Positions 41,138 through 49,909 of a DNA stretch of 64,000 nt are shown here, in pieces. Position 1 is the stretch's first letter, and each line of letters opens with the position of its first letter. This DNA is from Candidatus Gastranaerophilales bacterium (GTDB taxonomy: Bacteria > Cyanobacteriota > Vampirovibrionia > Gastranaerophilales > Gastranaerophilaceae): contig CALVBS010000002.1 of assembly GCA_944325865.1 (NCBI GenBank), positions 1 to 64,000 on the forward strand, read 5' to 3'. A program made the translations under genes and the position numbers. Below the pieces are notes generated by a model that was not told the origin of the DNA, did no database searches, and saw only the letters and a program-made list of their open reading frames with translations.

Positions 41138-42730
41138 CTATTTTGCTAATTCCTGTTTTCTTTTTTCTACTTTTTCAATATGTAATTTATTTTCATTCAT
41201 TCTGTTTTTGACAAAACCGTAAAGCAAATAAATCATTGCTCCAACACCGAGCCATACAGGGAACAACAATGCAGAACCAGAAGGCTGCATCGATTTATAA
41301 ATCATCAATCCGCCGCAGCAGATTATCCCGAGCGAAGGAACTACAGGTGAAAACGGAACCTTAAAAGGTCTCGGTCTGTCAGGATCAGTTTTTCTCAAAA
41401 TCAAAACTGCAACACATACAATTATAAAAGAAGTAAATGTTCCGTAATTGCACAATTCGGCAGCAACATCCAGATTCAACGTCAAAATTCCGACAACGGC
41501 AAGAAGACCGACAGTCCATGTTAATAAAGCCGGAGTATGGAATTTAGGATGAAGTTTCTGGAATCTTTTTGAAATAAAATGATCACGGCTCATTGCAAAT
41601 AAAATTCTGGTAGCCGCCATTTCCAAAACAAGAAGAACTGAAGTCAAACCGGCAAGCGAACCTACTGAAATTAAACCTGCAGCCCAATTTTGATGAGCAA
41701 GCATCATACAATAAGCCATTGGAGCTTTTAAAAATGCAGCAGGTACAGGACCCGAAGTATCCTGCATACCGGTTAAAACGAGAGCCACCAGCACATATAC
41801 AACTGTAGTAACAGCAAGTGAACCAATTATTCCTATTGGTAAATCTTTTTGAGGATTTTTGCACTCCTCTGCTGCAGTAGCAAGAGCATCAAAACCGATA
41901 TAAGCAAAGAAAATCAAAAATGCTCCGGCAAATATTCCTGCAGCACCGTTTGGAGCAAACGGAGTCCAGTTATCAGGTTTTACAAAAAAGGCACCTGCGA
42001 CCACGAATAACGCAATGACTGCAAGTTTTATAAATACCATCAAACCTGCCATTTTTGTAGAATCTTTTGTTCCCTTAACAAGAATTGCTGTAATCAAAAG
42101 AACAATTAAAATAGCCGGAAGGTTTATACAAATAGGCACACCGAAGAGTCTCGGCACAAAAACATCTGGATTGTCAGCAACAATTTTACCTGCCGAAAAT
42201 ACATCGTTCACAAGCCAAACAGGCGGATGAGCCAGCCATGCCGGCAAGAACTTTTCAAACCCGCTCATAAACTGTACAAAGTGATTTGACCATGCACATG
42301 CAACAGCTATAAACCCGATAGCATATTCAAGCATCAAAACCCAGCCGACCATCCACGCCGCAAATTCCCCGAGAGTTGCAAAAGTATATGTATAAGCACC
42401 CCCTGCTACAGGAATCATTGTCGCGAATTCACTATAACAAAGTGCTGAAAATATACACGCAATCGCTGCAATTATCATAGATACCATAAGTGCAGGCCCC
42501 GCACCAAGAGCAGAACCGTCAGCACTTCCTGCTGCGGCAATACCGACAACAGCAAAAATTCCCGATCCGATAATCGCACCAACGCCAAGAATAATTAAAT
42601 CCCAAACGCCGAGAGTTTTTTCCAAACCCTCGCCTTTTGCTTCTTCTAACATTTCATCCGGATTTTTAATACGGGTAATAGTTTTCAAAAAGTTGCGAGT
42701 CAATGTCGCACGACTGTATTTCTCTGCCAT
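41138..42730 (-). CDS. APC-family amino-acid permease, copy 1
   Basis: 530 residues, about twelve transmembrane helices, plainly homologous to the next gene along its length (VGAIIGSGIFAVVGIAAAG, YTFATLGEFAAWMVGWVLML, FFAYIGFDALATAAEECKNP). Cytoplasmic start KNPDEMLEEAKGEG. The two copies differ most in the extracellular loop after helix 4, where this one has an insert around VFSAGKIVADNPDVFVP, so they may differ in substrate. It lies nine bases after glyQ. Confidence 0.9.
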   Translation of the reverse strand: MAEKYSRATLTRNFLKTITRIKNPDEMLEEAKGEGLEKTLGVWDLIILGVGAIIGSGIFAVVGIAAAGSADGSALGAGPALMVSMIIAAIACIFSALCYSEFATMIPVAGGAYTYTFATLGEFAAWMVGWVLMLEYAIGFIAVACAWSNHFVQFMSGFEKFLPAWLAHPPVWLVNDVFSAGKIVADNPDVFVPRLFGVPICINLPAILIVLLITAILVKGTKDSTKMAGLMVFIKLAVIALFVVAGAFFVKPDNWTPFAPNGAAGIFAGAFLIFFAYIGFDALATAAEECKNPQKDLPIGIIGSLAVTTVVYVLVALVLTGMQDTSGPVPAAFLKAPMAYCMMLAHQNWAAGLISVGSLAGLTSVLLVLEMAATRILFAMSRDHFISKRFQKLHPKFHTPALLTWTVGLLAVVGILTLNLDVAAELCNYGTFTSFIIVCVAVLILRKTDPDRPRPFKVPFSPVVPSLGIICCGGLMIYKSMQPSGSALLFPVWLGVGAMIYLLYGFVKNRMNENKLHIEKVEKRKQELAK

Positions 42731-42739
42731 CCAATTTCC

Positions 42740-43621
42740 TTACTTGTTGTCTTTACAGAGAGGAAATCCCATTTCTTCTCTCTGGGCAACATACAATTTT
42801 GCAACTGCAGATGCCATAGTTCTTACACGATTTATAAAATTAATTCTTTCATCTTTACTGATAACACCTCTTGCATCAAGCAAATTGAAAGTATGAGAAC
42901 ATTTCAAAACGTAATCATAAGCAGGCAATACAAGTTTTGCCTCAACACAATTATCAACTTCTTTCTGATAGAGGTCAAACATAGTGAATAGAGCTTTTGC
43001 ATCACTCACTTCAAAATTATATTTTGATTGTTCAATTTCATTTTGTAAGAAAATTTCGCCATACTTAATTGTATCATTCCACATAATATCGTAAACCGAT
43101 TCTTTATTTTGAAGATACATGGCAATACGTTCAAGACCGTAAGTTAATTCAAGAGCAACAGGTTTAACTTCCAATCCGCCAACCTGCTGAAAATAAGTAA
43201 ACTGTGTAATCTCCATACCATCAAGCCAAACTTCCCAGCCGACACCGGCTGCACCGAGAGTCGGAGATTCCCAGTTATCTTCAACAAATCTTACGTCGTG
43301 TTCTTTTAAGTCAATCCCCATAGCTTCCAAACTTTTCAAATAAAGTTCCTGAGCATTATCAGGAGATGGTTTCAGTATAACCTGAAACTGATAATAATGT
43401 CCTAATCTGTTAGGATTTTCACCATATCTGGCGTCAGTCGGACGTCTGCAAGGTTCAATCATTGCTGTATTCCATGGTTCAGGTCCGAGTGAACGCAAAA
43501 AAGTTGCCGGATTCATGGTTGAAGCACCTTTTTCAATATCATAAGGCTGCTGAATTATACAACCGTAATCCGACCAATATTTTTGTAAATTAAAAACCAG
43601 TTCTTGAAAATTTAAAGCCAT
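42740..43621 (-). CDS. glyQ: Glycyl-tRNA synthetase alpha subunit
   Basis: About 293 residues. [27 protein letters not shown]-like [40 protein letters not shown]-type motif and [10 protein letters not shown] identify the catalytic alpha subunit of the alpha2-beta2 enzyme. The beta subunit gene (glyS) is not in the window, although the two are often adjacent. ATG 43621 is preferred; TTG 43633 is in frame four codons earlier. The upstream sequence has only a weak GGA site. Confidence 0.95.
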   Translation of the reverse strand: MALNFQELVFNLQKYWSDYGCIIQQPYDIEKGASTMNPATFLRSLGPEPWNTAMIEPCRRPTDARYGENPNRLGHYYQFQVILKPSPDNAQELYLKSLEAMGIDLKEHDVRFVEDNWESPTLGAAGVGWEVWLDGMEITQFTYFQQVGGLEVKPVALELTYGLERIAMYLQNKESVYDIMWNDTIKYGEIFLQNEIEQSKYNFEVSDAKALFTMFDLYQKEVDNCVEAKLVLPAYDYVLKCSHTFNLLDARGVISKDERINFINRVRTMASAVAKLYVAQREEMGFPLCKDNK

Positions 43622-43818
43622 AACATGTTCCAATATTGTACTATTTACACTAATTTCTCACGCACAAAATCACCTCTTCGGCACGAGCTTTTCTCATACT
43701 ACGACCAACATAGCAAAATTGCAAATTTTATGTTTAAAAATATTAAGAGAAATAGAAAATAAGGATTTCAAAACGAACTATTTTCTTATAAAATATATTT
43801 ACATTAAAGGAGTAAAAA

Positions 43819-44337
43819 ATGGCATTAAAAATATTATTATTTTCGGGCAAACAATATTCAGGCAAAGATACTGTTGCGAAATTGATGCTAAAAAAAATGC
43901 CTGATTTTCACAGATGTGCAATAGGTGATTCTATTAAACTTGAATACGGAAGACAGAAGAATTTAACCTATGAAGAAATAGAAAAAAACAAAGCAATGTA
44001 CCGCAAAGATTTAATTGAACTCGGTAACTGGGGCAGAGCTCAAGATCCTGATTACTGGTTAAAAAAAGTTATAGAAGAACCGGGTAATATTATGGTAACT
44101 GATGTAAGAGTTCAACATGAATATGATATGCTAAAATCTGCCGGTGCAAAAACAATCAGAGTTGAAGCTGACAGAGAGACCCGAGCAAAAAGAGGTAATC
44201 TTGTCGGAGAAAATGACATAACAGAAATTGGACTCGACCACATAAAAGATTGGGATTTTGTAATAGATAATAATAAAGATTACGAACATCTTGAACGTCA
44301 GGTTGACGATGTTATAAAAAAATTAAAAGAGGATTAA
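43819..44337 (+). CDS. P-loop kinase of the phosphomevalonate/dNMP kinase type
   Basis: 172 residues. Walker A FSGKQYSGKDTVA at the N-terminus, then GDSIKLEYGR, MYRKDLIELGNWGRAQDPDY and IMVTDVRVQHEYDMLKSAGA. The order K-x-x-Y, Y-K/R-x-x-x-(I), W-G-R-x-x-D-P and S/T-D-x-R matches small kinases such as animal-type phosphomevalonate kinase and phage deoxynucleotide kinases. dxr in this window means isoprenoids come from the MEP route, so a nucleotide substrate is likelier. AAAGGAG upstream; a terminator overlaps its end. Confidence 0.75.
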   Translation: MALKILLFSGKQYSGKDTVAKLMLKKMPDFHRCAIGDSIKLEYGRQKNLTYEEIEKNKAMYRKDLIELGNWGRAQDPDYWLKKVIEEPGNIMVTDVRVQHEYDMLKSAGAKTIRVEADRETRAKRGNLVGENDITEIGLDHIKDWDFVIDNNKDYEHLERQVDDVIKKLKED

Positions 44338-44350
44338 AAAATCCTCTTTT
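44325..44350 (+). terminator. Terminator overlapping the end of the kinase gene
   Basis: AAAAGAGGAT pairs with ATCCTCTTTT, T-run on the plus strand; the left arm includes the last codons. Confidence 0.85.
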
Positions 44351-44398
44351 TTATAAAAATTTATACAGAATTATGCAGTAAATTTTAAATAAATATAG

Positions 44399-45091
44399 CT
44401 AAACCATACCTTCTTTAACAGCTTTAACCGCAGCCTGAACTCTGTCGTTTACGCACATTTTTTGTAAAATAGAACATACATGAGCTTTCGCGGTATGCAC
44501 ACTAACAATAAGTTCCTTTGCAATTTCCGTATTACTTTTCCCTGCAACAAGATGCTTAAGTACTTCATATTCACGTTCGGTAAGCGGAACACGGCCTTCG
44601 CTCTGTGATTTTCCCGGAAGAAATCCGATATTTTCAACCTTCGGGAAAGAATTTAATGCCATCTGTGATACCATCGGATCAATCCAGCATACCCCTGTTG
44701 AAACATCTCTCACTACATCGGCAAGTTTTGTCGGGTCAATATCTTTCAAACAATATGCACTCGCCCCTGAGCTTAATGCTGCAATAACTTCTTCTTCTCT
44801 GTCATGAGAAGTTAATGCAATAACCTTAACCTGCGGCATCATCTCTTTTACTTTCACTGTAGCTTCTATGCCGTTCATGCCCGGAAGCCCCAAATCCATC
44901 AAGATAACATCCGGTTTTTCTTTCTCTACTAACTTTAACCCCTCAACAGCATCTTCAGCCTCTGCTACAACTTTTAAATCATCATTTTCATTTAAAGCAC
45001 ATCTGAGACCTACTCTTGTCAATTTAAAATCTTCTATAATAGCAACTTTAATAACTTTTTTCTCAACCACTGAACAAACTTTTTCTGTCAT
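44399..45091 (-). CDS. NarL/FixJ-type response regulator
   Basis: About 230 residues. Receiver domain (about 15-130): VAIIEDFKLTRVGL with the acidic pair, phosphorylated Asp in DVILMDLGLPGMNG, TSHD Thr switch and KD(I) Lys. LuxR-type HTH (about 165-230): PLTEREYEVLKHLVAGKSNT and SVHTAKAHVCSIL. It activates or represses promoters when phosphorylated. The ATG at 45091 has AAGAAGG upstream; 45127 is also in frame. No kinase is adjacent. Its promoter region shares a TACCCGATCGGGTA palindrome with the divergent GH13-like gene. Confidence 0.9.
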   Translation of the reverse strand: MTEKVCSVVEKKVIKVAIIEDFKLTRVGLRCALNENDDLKVVAEAEDAVEGLKLVEKEKPDVILMDLGLPGMNGIEATVKVKEMMPQVKVIALTSHDREEEVIAALSSGASAYCLKDIDPTKLADVVRDVSTGVCWIDPMVSQMALNSFPKVENIGFLPGKSQSEGRVPLTEREYEVLKHLVAGKSNTEIAKELIVSVHTAKAHVCSILQKMCVNDRVQAAVKAVKEGMV

Positions 45092-45164
45092 AATCGCACC
45101 CTTCTTCTTGCTTAGAATTTCTCTCATCAGAATAATTTAATAATAGCCAAATTAATTAGTCCAT

Positions 45165-45178
45165 TACCCGATCGGGTA
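45165..45178. promoter_or_regulatory. Perfect palindrome TACCCGATCGGGTA between divergent genes
   Basis: Located between the response regulator and the GH13-like gene; a TATAAT (45177-45182) overlaps its right end. Twelve of fourteen positions match the palindrome at 3842-3855. Confidence 0.5.
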
Positions 45179-45229
45179 TAATTATTAAGTTTTATTAAGA
45201 TGTTTATATTGAGCGATAATTTCTTATGA

Positions 45230-45235
45230 TATAAT
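45230..45235 (+). promoter_or_regulatory. Extended -10 (TGATATAAT) of the GH13-like gene
   Basis: TG one base before TATAAT; predicted start near 45242, then GGGAG and the ATG at 45263. Confidence 0.5.
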
Positions 45236-45262
45236 AAAGAAACTAGAGAAAGGGAGTGCATT

Positions 45263-47551
45263 ATGCTAGATTTTCTGTTCGGAAAGAAAAAAGATATAGA
45301 AAAAAAAGACGCAGTTTTAAACTGTATTTATTCAAAACTGAAAAAAAAATACAGCTTTGAAAATATTTCGGTAAAAAGAAAAACCGAACTGAAAAATCTC
45401 ATAAGCAAATACGGATACTTACCGTATCCACATATCAAAGCTCTTGAAGAATTGACTCCCGAAGAAGTTCTGTATGGTCTTGAAATCAAATGGAAAAACA
45501 ACAAAATTTTTAAAGACGGAAAATTTGAATTTACCAATAATCAAATAAGTGTTCTTGAAAGAAACGGGGTGACAAATTCAGACTGGATTAAGAAAGAAGG
45601 ACATAACATAAAATTAATAAATCTGGCTGCACTCGGCAATGGTAATAAATCTAAAGATACCGGAAAACTTTTTGACTGGCTGACACAGCTTTTAATACTT
45701 CCGACAGGAGACTTAAATAATAATATTTTTAATACAACAATTTATTTAATACCATTTCATCCAAGAGAATTCGGCTGTGCATATCTTCCGAAGAGTTCGG
45801 AAGTAAGCGGGGCATTACTGGATAAAAACATTGAGGATTTAACCGGATTAGATGCAAAAGGACAGGTAAAACTATTTATAGAACTTGCACAACTAGCAGG
45901 CCATCCTGTTATATATGATATACTTCCGCAAACCGGCAGATTTTCAAAAGCTGTTCTTGCGAATCCATTCATTGCAAGATGGTTTGACATCCCGAAACTT
46001 GATGAAGAGATTCTAAAACAAATTGATGTTATTGCCGAAAAATTTCACGATGAATATGACAAAGAAGATATTGAAGTTATAAGAGACATTTATAAACAAA
46101 CTCTAAAAGGTTCGGCAGGAACTCTGAGTGAACATTACCAGAATATCTTTGACAGATTTGACAAAGAAATGGACGAAACAAAAAAAGAACTTTGCAAGAA
46201 TATGACTGAAAAAAGTTCTCAAGAAAAAATCCATAAACGCGTCAGAGAAATAGTTGAAAAAATACACGGTTTCAAACGTAATCAAAAATTAACCGAACAT
46301 GATATAACAAAACAGATTGACACAATTCAGGAACTTATAAAAGAAGGATTATGGCCGGCACCGGGCGGGGCATGGTGTTCTGCAGGGGTTCCTGTATATG
46401 ACAAAATGAGTGAATGCGGCGGATATCCGTTATTCAAACATTACGATTACAAAGGTGAAGATGTCACACATTTTGCAAATCTTGACTGCCAAACGCCTTA
46501 CTACTTTGTTTATCTGGAAAACGGAACTTACAACAAACCTGTAATAGACTACTTTATTAATTATATGCAAGAACTTCAGGAAGACTATAACTTTGACGGT
46601 TTCCGAGTTGATCACATTGACCACATTGTTGATAAAGTTTCGGAAAAGGATGGTGTTCCTATCAGCTACAGAGCACCAAGAACCGTTCTGGGCAAATTGA
46701 ATTCCGCAATGAAAGCGAAAATCCCTTATTTCGGAACTCTTGCTGAATATATGCTCTGGGATAATTTTCTGAAAGAATATCACGAGGATATGAAATTTGA
46801 TCTTCTCTGGGGTAATGATATAGTAAGCCAGCAGAGCAAGACTCCAGAGTGCATAATGGAAGATAATCAAAATCTTACAAATTATAATATCAATTTCAAA
46901 GACGGTGAAAAATTATCAATCCTAAAGACATACAACAATCAGGACGGAGAATTCAGAAGTATAGACCAGTATCCGGGGCAGTTAGGCGTTGACGGAGCCT
47001 TATATAAATGGGCAAAATATAAACTATTGCCCGGAGGGAAATATGCTCAGCGTTCTATGCTTTATATTGACGGAGATGAAAGTTTCACCAAACGAGGAAT
47101 GGAAAGTGTTATCGGAGAAGAAATGTCAATGCCGAGAGAAAAGAATTACGATTTCTATAACAAATTTGATGCTATTGACAGATTTGTAAAATCACAGACT
47201 ATCATTACCGACGGAGAAGCTCAAATAATAACACAGGATGATGACGGTTTTGCCGTATGGCTTATATCAAAAGAACCTCTGAAAAAAGCGTTTTTAATCG
47301 TTTCAAATTATCACTATCCGACTGAATTCGTTACTGTAAATGATGACGAGGGTTCAAGACAGGAGTGGAAAAAAGGGCAGCCGGTTAACGACAAAAATAT
47401 AAAACTGCCCGGAGATTTTACAGCTCTTGCAGAATACATTTTAAAAGATAATAAATATTCACCAAAATATTTTGACAACCCGCAGCAGGAATTGAACTTT
47501 GAAGAATTGAAACCGGGTGAATTCAGAATATTTTCACTGCAAAAATTATAA
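45263..47551 (+). CDS. GH13-like alpha-glucan-active enzyme, divergent
   Basis: 762 residues, no signal peptide, so cytoplasmic. Amylase-superfamily regions appear in order: region I as VIYDILPQTGR (about 215) in place of the usual D-x-V-x-N-H, region II FDGFRVDHIDHIVDK (about 447) with the nucleophile Asp, region III FGTLAEYML (about 492) with the acid/base Glu, region IV KTYNNQDGEF (about 554) where N-N-Q-D stands for N-H-D. The nucleophile and Glu are kept, while two usual His residues are replaced. It may be an unusual glucanotransferase or phosphorylase-like enzyme; the 250-residue N-terminal part is unassigned. Confidence 0.75.
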   Translation: MLDFLFGKKKDIEKKDAVLNCIYSKLKKKYSFENISVKRKTELKNLISKYGYLPYPHIKALEELTPEEVLYGLEIKWKNNKIFKDGKFEFTNNQISVLERNGVTNSDWIKKEGHNIKLINLAALGNGNKSKDTGKLFDWLTQLLILPTGDLNNNIFNTTIYLIPFHPREFGCAYLPKSSEVSGALLDKNIEDLTGLDAKGQVKLFIELAQLAGHPVIYDILPQTGRFSKAVLANPFIARWFDIPKLDEEILKQIDVIAEKFHDEYDKEDIEVIRDIYKQTLKGSAGTLSEHYQNIFDRFDKEMDETKKELCKNMTEKSSQEKIHKRVREIVEKIHGFKRNQKLTEHDITKQIDTIQELIKEGLWPAPGGAWCSAGVPVYDKMSECGGYPLFKHYDYKGEDVTHFANLDCQTPYYFVYLENGTYNKPVIDYFINYMQELQEDYNFDGFRVDHIDHIVDKVSEKDGVPISYRAPRTVLGKLNSAMKAKIPYFGTLAEYMLWDNFLKEYHEDMKFDLLWGNDIVSQQSKTPECIMEDNQNLTNYNINFKDGEKLSILKTYNNQDGEFRSIDQYPGQLGVDGALYKWAKYKLLPGGKYAQRSMLYIDGDESFTKRGMESVIGEEMSMPREKNYDFYNKFDAIDRFVKSQTIITDGEAQIITQDDDGFAVWLISKEPLKKAFLIVSNYHYPTEFVTVNDDEGSRQEWKKGQPVNDKNIKLPGDFTALAEYILKDNKYSPKYFDNPQQELNFEELKPGEFRIFSLQKL

Positions 47552-47562
47552 GTAAGTCCAAA

Positions 47563-47599
47563 AACAAAAACTCCTTCCTAAATAGGGAGAAGTTTTTGT
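47563..47599 (+). terminator. Probable terminator after the GH13-like gene
   Basis: CAAAAACT...AGTTTTTG outer stem with imperfect inner pairing and a T-run, just past the stop. Confidence 0.55.
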
Positions 47600-47633
47600 A
47601 ACAAACTCAGATAAATATTTCGTTAAAATACAC

Positions 47634-47662
47634 TTGTAGTCATAGATTTTTCATGCTAGCAT
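47634..47662 (+). promoter_or_regulatory. nusB-ftsY promoter (TTGTAG - 17 - TAGCAT)
   Basis: Same spacing and extended -10 (ATGCTAGCAT) as the malQ promoter. Start predicted near 47669; GAGG lies before the ATG at 47697. Confidence 0.5.
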
Positions 47663-47696
47663 TAGCCTTGTAGATATAAAATTAATGAGGTAAAAT

Positions 47697-48356
47697 ATGC
47701 AGGCCCGCAGAGCAGCCAGAGAATTGGCTTTTATATTATTTTCACAGTTTGATAAAAAAATTACAAATTATACAAAAGAAGATTTAAATAATATCATTTT
47801 GAAATCAGTACGTATATTAACAAGCAACGCAAGTGATGAGTTAAGAATTGCCCTCGGAGCATTAATTGATATGCGTAATAAAATTGACGATTATGAAGCT
47901 GAACACGAAACCAACTTAAATCGTCCGATAGGAGTTGCAAATATTCCGGTTCCTCTGCCTATGACATCTGATATGACAGGCAGAATTAACCAGATGATAG
48001 ATATTGCGGAAAAAGCAATGTTAGCATTGGAAATTGCAGAATTTACAACTCTTGATTCTCAAAGTGAAGTAAAAGATTTTGCAATTCAAATAGCAGAATA
48101 CTTCCAAAAAAATCACAAAGAAGTTGACGAAATTATTCAGAAACACGCCAAAAATTGGGATATTGGACGTCTTGTAAAAATGGACAAAGATATCTTAAGA
48201 ATTGCAATCGTAGAACTTCTATACATAAAGGATACTCCGATGAAAGTCGTTGTGGATGAAGCATTGGAACTTGCAAAAAAATATTCTACAGACGACAGTG
48301 CAGCATTCATTAACGGCATCCTTGCAAAAGTTATTGTTGAAAACGGACTTAAATAA
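47697..48356 (+). CDS. nusB: Transcription antitermination protein NusB
   Basis: 219 residues, longer than the usual 130-170. QARRAARELAFILFSQFDKK at the start and the C-terminal VKMDKDILRIAIVELLYIKD, MKVVVDEALELAKKYSTDD, AFINGILAKV are NusB signatures for boxA RNA and NusE binding in rRNA antitermination. The extra length is an insert in the middle (about 60-110, VANIPVPLPMTSDMTGRINQ). Its stop overlaps the ftsY start (TAATG), so the two are co-translated. Confidence 0.93.
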   Translation: MQARRAARELAFILFSQFDKKITNYTKEDLNNIILKSVRILTSNASDELRIALGALIDMRNKIDDYEAEHETNLNRPIGVANIPVPLPMTSDMTGRINQMIDIAEKAMLALEIAEFTTLDSQSEVKDFAIQIAEYFQKNHKEVDEIIQKHAKNWDIGRLVKMDKDILRIAIVELLYIKDTPMKVVVDEALELAKKYSTDDSAAFINGILAKVIVENGLK

Positions 48357-49270
48357 TGTTTAAATTCTTTTCAGAAGGTTTTAATAATCTCAAAAATGCG
48401 GTATCAAATACTGCAAATGCACTTGTGGGAAATGTCGTAAAATCAGTTGAGCAGGAAGAAGAATTTTCTGAATTTGTGCTTGATGATATGGAAGATTTAC
48501 TCATCAGTGCCGATTTGGGAGTGAATTATGCCTCTGAACTTGTTGATAAATTACGTAATCAAAACAAAATTAAGCCGTCTGAAGTTAAGCAATATTTAAA
48601 AGATGAATTTTCAAAAATTCTGAATGAAGCAGGAAGCAACGAACTAAAATATAGTGATAATGCTTTGAATATTTATTTCATTACAGGCGTTAACGGAGCA
48701 GGAAAAACTACACTTATAGGGAAACTTGCATACAGATTTAAAAATTCAGGCAAAAGAGTACTTATTGCAGCAGGAGACACGTTCAGAGCTGCTGCTGAAG
48801 AACAGCTTGATATCTGGTCGAAACGTGCCGGTGCTGATATTGTCAGACGCGACAAAGCAGATCCGGCATCCGTTGTTTATGAATCAATACAGAAAGCTAA
48901 GCAGGAAAACTACGACGTTATCCTTGTTGATACTGCAGGAAGACTCCAAAATAAATTCAATCTTATGGAAGAACTGGCCAAGATTAAAACAGTAATTGAT
49001 AAAAATGCACCGGAAAGTTTGAGAGAATGTATTCTTGTATTGGATGCAAACACGGGCCAGAACGGACTTCAACAGGCAAAAGTTTTTACTGAAGCCGTAA
49101 ACATAACATCAGTTGCTCTCACAAAACTTGACGGTTCAGCTAAAGGTGCAGTAATCCTTGCGGTAGCAAAAGAATTAAAACTTCCGGTAAAACTTGTAGG
49201 CATCGGCGAAAAAATGGAAGACCTCAAAGACTTTAACCGAGAAGAATTTATTGAAGCTCTATTCATGTAA
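48356..49270 (+). CDS. ftsY: Signal recognition particle receptor FtsY
   Basis: 304 residues: NG domain without the long acidic A domain. The helical N part (DMEDLLISADLGVNYASELV) leads to GTPase motifs ITGVNGAGKTTLIGKLAYRF (about 103-122), AGDTFRAAAEEQLDIWS, DVILVDTAGRLQNKFNLMEE and TKLDGSAKGAV. It docks SRP-ribosome complexes to the membrane. The absence of an A domain is known in some lineages, where an N-terminal amphipathic helix, here MFKFFSEGFNNLKNAVS, may bind lipid. Confidence 0.96.
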   Translation: MFKFFSEGFNNLKNAVSNTANALVGNVVKSVEQEEEFSEFVLDDMEDLLISADLGVNYASELVDKLRNQNKIKPSEVKQYLKDEFSKILNEAGSNELKYSDNALNIYFITGVNGAGKTTLIGKLAYRFKNSGKRVLIAAGDTFRAAAEEQLDIWSKRAGADIVRRDKADPASVVYESIQKAKQENYDVILVDTAGRLQNKFNLMEELAKIKTVIDKNAPESLRECILVLDANTGQNGLQQAKVFTEAVNITSVALTKLDGSAKGAVILAVAKELKLPVKLVGIGEKMEDLKDFNREEFIEALFM

Positions 49271-49374
49271 GACTAAAAATATTGGCCCTACAAATACACT
49301 GCAAGAAATTATAATCCGCTTTCAATATTTTCTCATATTTAAAATTTTATTAAATTTTGGGAATTTACTTATAC

Positions 49375-49401
49375 AAAAACCCCGCCATAGCGGCAGGGCT
49401 T
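49375..49401 (-). terminator. Terminator of the lpxD-lpxC-fabZ operon
   Basis: CCC-GCC pairs with GGC-GGG (with one mismatched pair) around GCTAT, then TTTTTG on the minus strand, 30 bases after fabZ. Confidence 0.85.
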
Positions 49402-49431
49402 TATAAAAATTTATTCAATTAAATTCATTCA

Positions 49432-49878
49432 TTATTTTAATGCAAAAGTCATATCAACTTCCACACAAAGTTTGCCGTCAACGGAACCTTTACCGTGAGC
49501 CTTACAGATAGGTCCTTTTACTTTTGTAAGTTCAATTTCCATATCAAATCTGTCTCCCGGTCTTACGATATTCTTAAAACGAACACCATCAATACCGGCA
49601 TACAAAGTCAATTTTCCCTTATATTCAGGCATAGTCATCAATACAGGAGCAGAGCACTGAGCAAGTGCCTCCAACTGCAAAACTCCGGGCATAATCGGAT
49701 TCCCCGGGAAATGGCCCTGGAAAAACTGCTCATTCATTGTTAGATTTTTGTAACCTTTTGCATACTTGCCCGGTACACATTCCGTGATTCTGTCAACAAG
49801 TAAAAAAGGAAAACGGTGAGGAATCATGTCCATAATTTCTAACGTATCAAAACTCAACACTTCTTTTTCTTCTGTCAT
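49432..49878 (-). CDS. fabZ: (3R)-hydroxyacyl-ACP dehydratase FabZ
   Basis: 148 residues of the hot-dog fold. MIPHRFPFLLVDRITECVPG with the catalytic His and FFQGHFPGNPIMPGVLQLEA with the catalytic Glu region are diagnostic. It dehydrates hydroxyacyl-ACP in fatty-acid elongation and balances the hydroxyacyl pool against lipid A synthesis. Clustered after lpxD and lpxC, as in many Gram-negative genomes. AAGGAG upstream and a terminator after it. Confidence 0.96.
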   Translation of the reverse strand: MTEEKEVLSFDTLEIMDMIPHRFPFLLVDRITECVPGKYAKGYKNLTMNEQFFQGHFPGNPIMPGVLQLEALAQCSAPVLMTMPEYKGKLTLYAGIDGVRFKNIVRPGDRFDMEIELTKVKGPICKAHGKGSVDGKLCVEVDMTFALK

Positions 49879-49909
49879 CTATATTCTCCTTACTTTATTA
49901 TTTTATAAA

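Noticed and set aside
46430-46870. 146-residue frame antisense to the GH13-like gene
   Set aside because: Shadow frame; the sense strand carries the conserved enzyme motifs.
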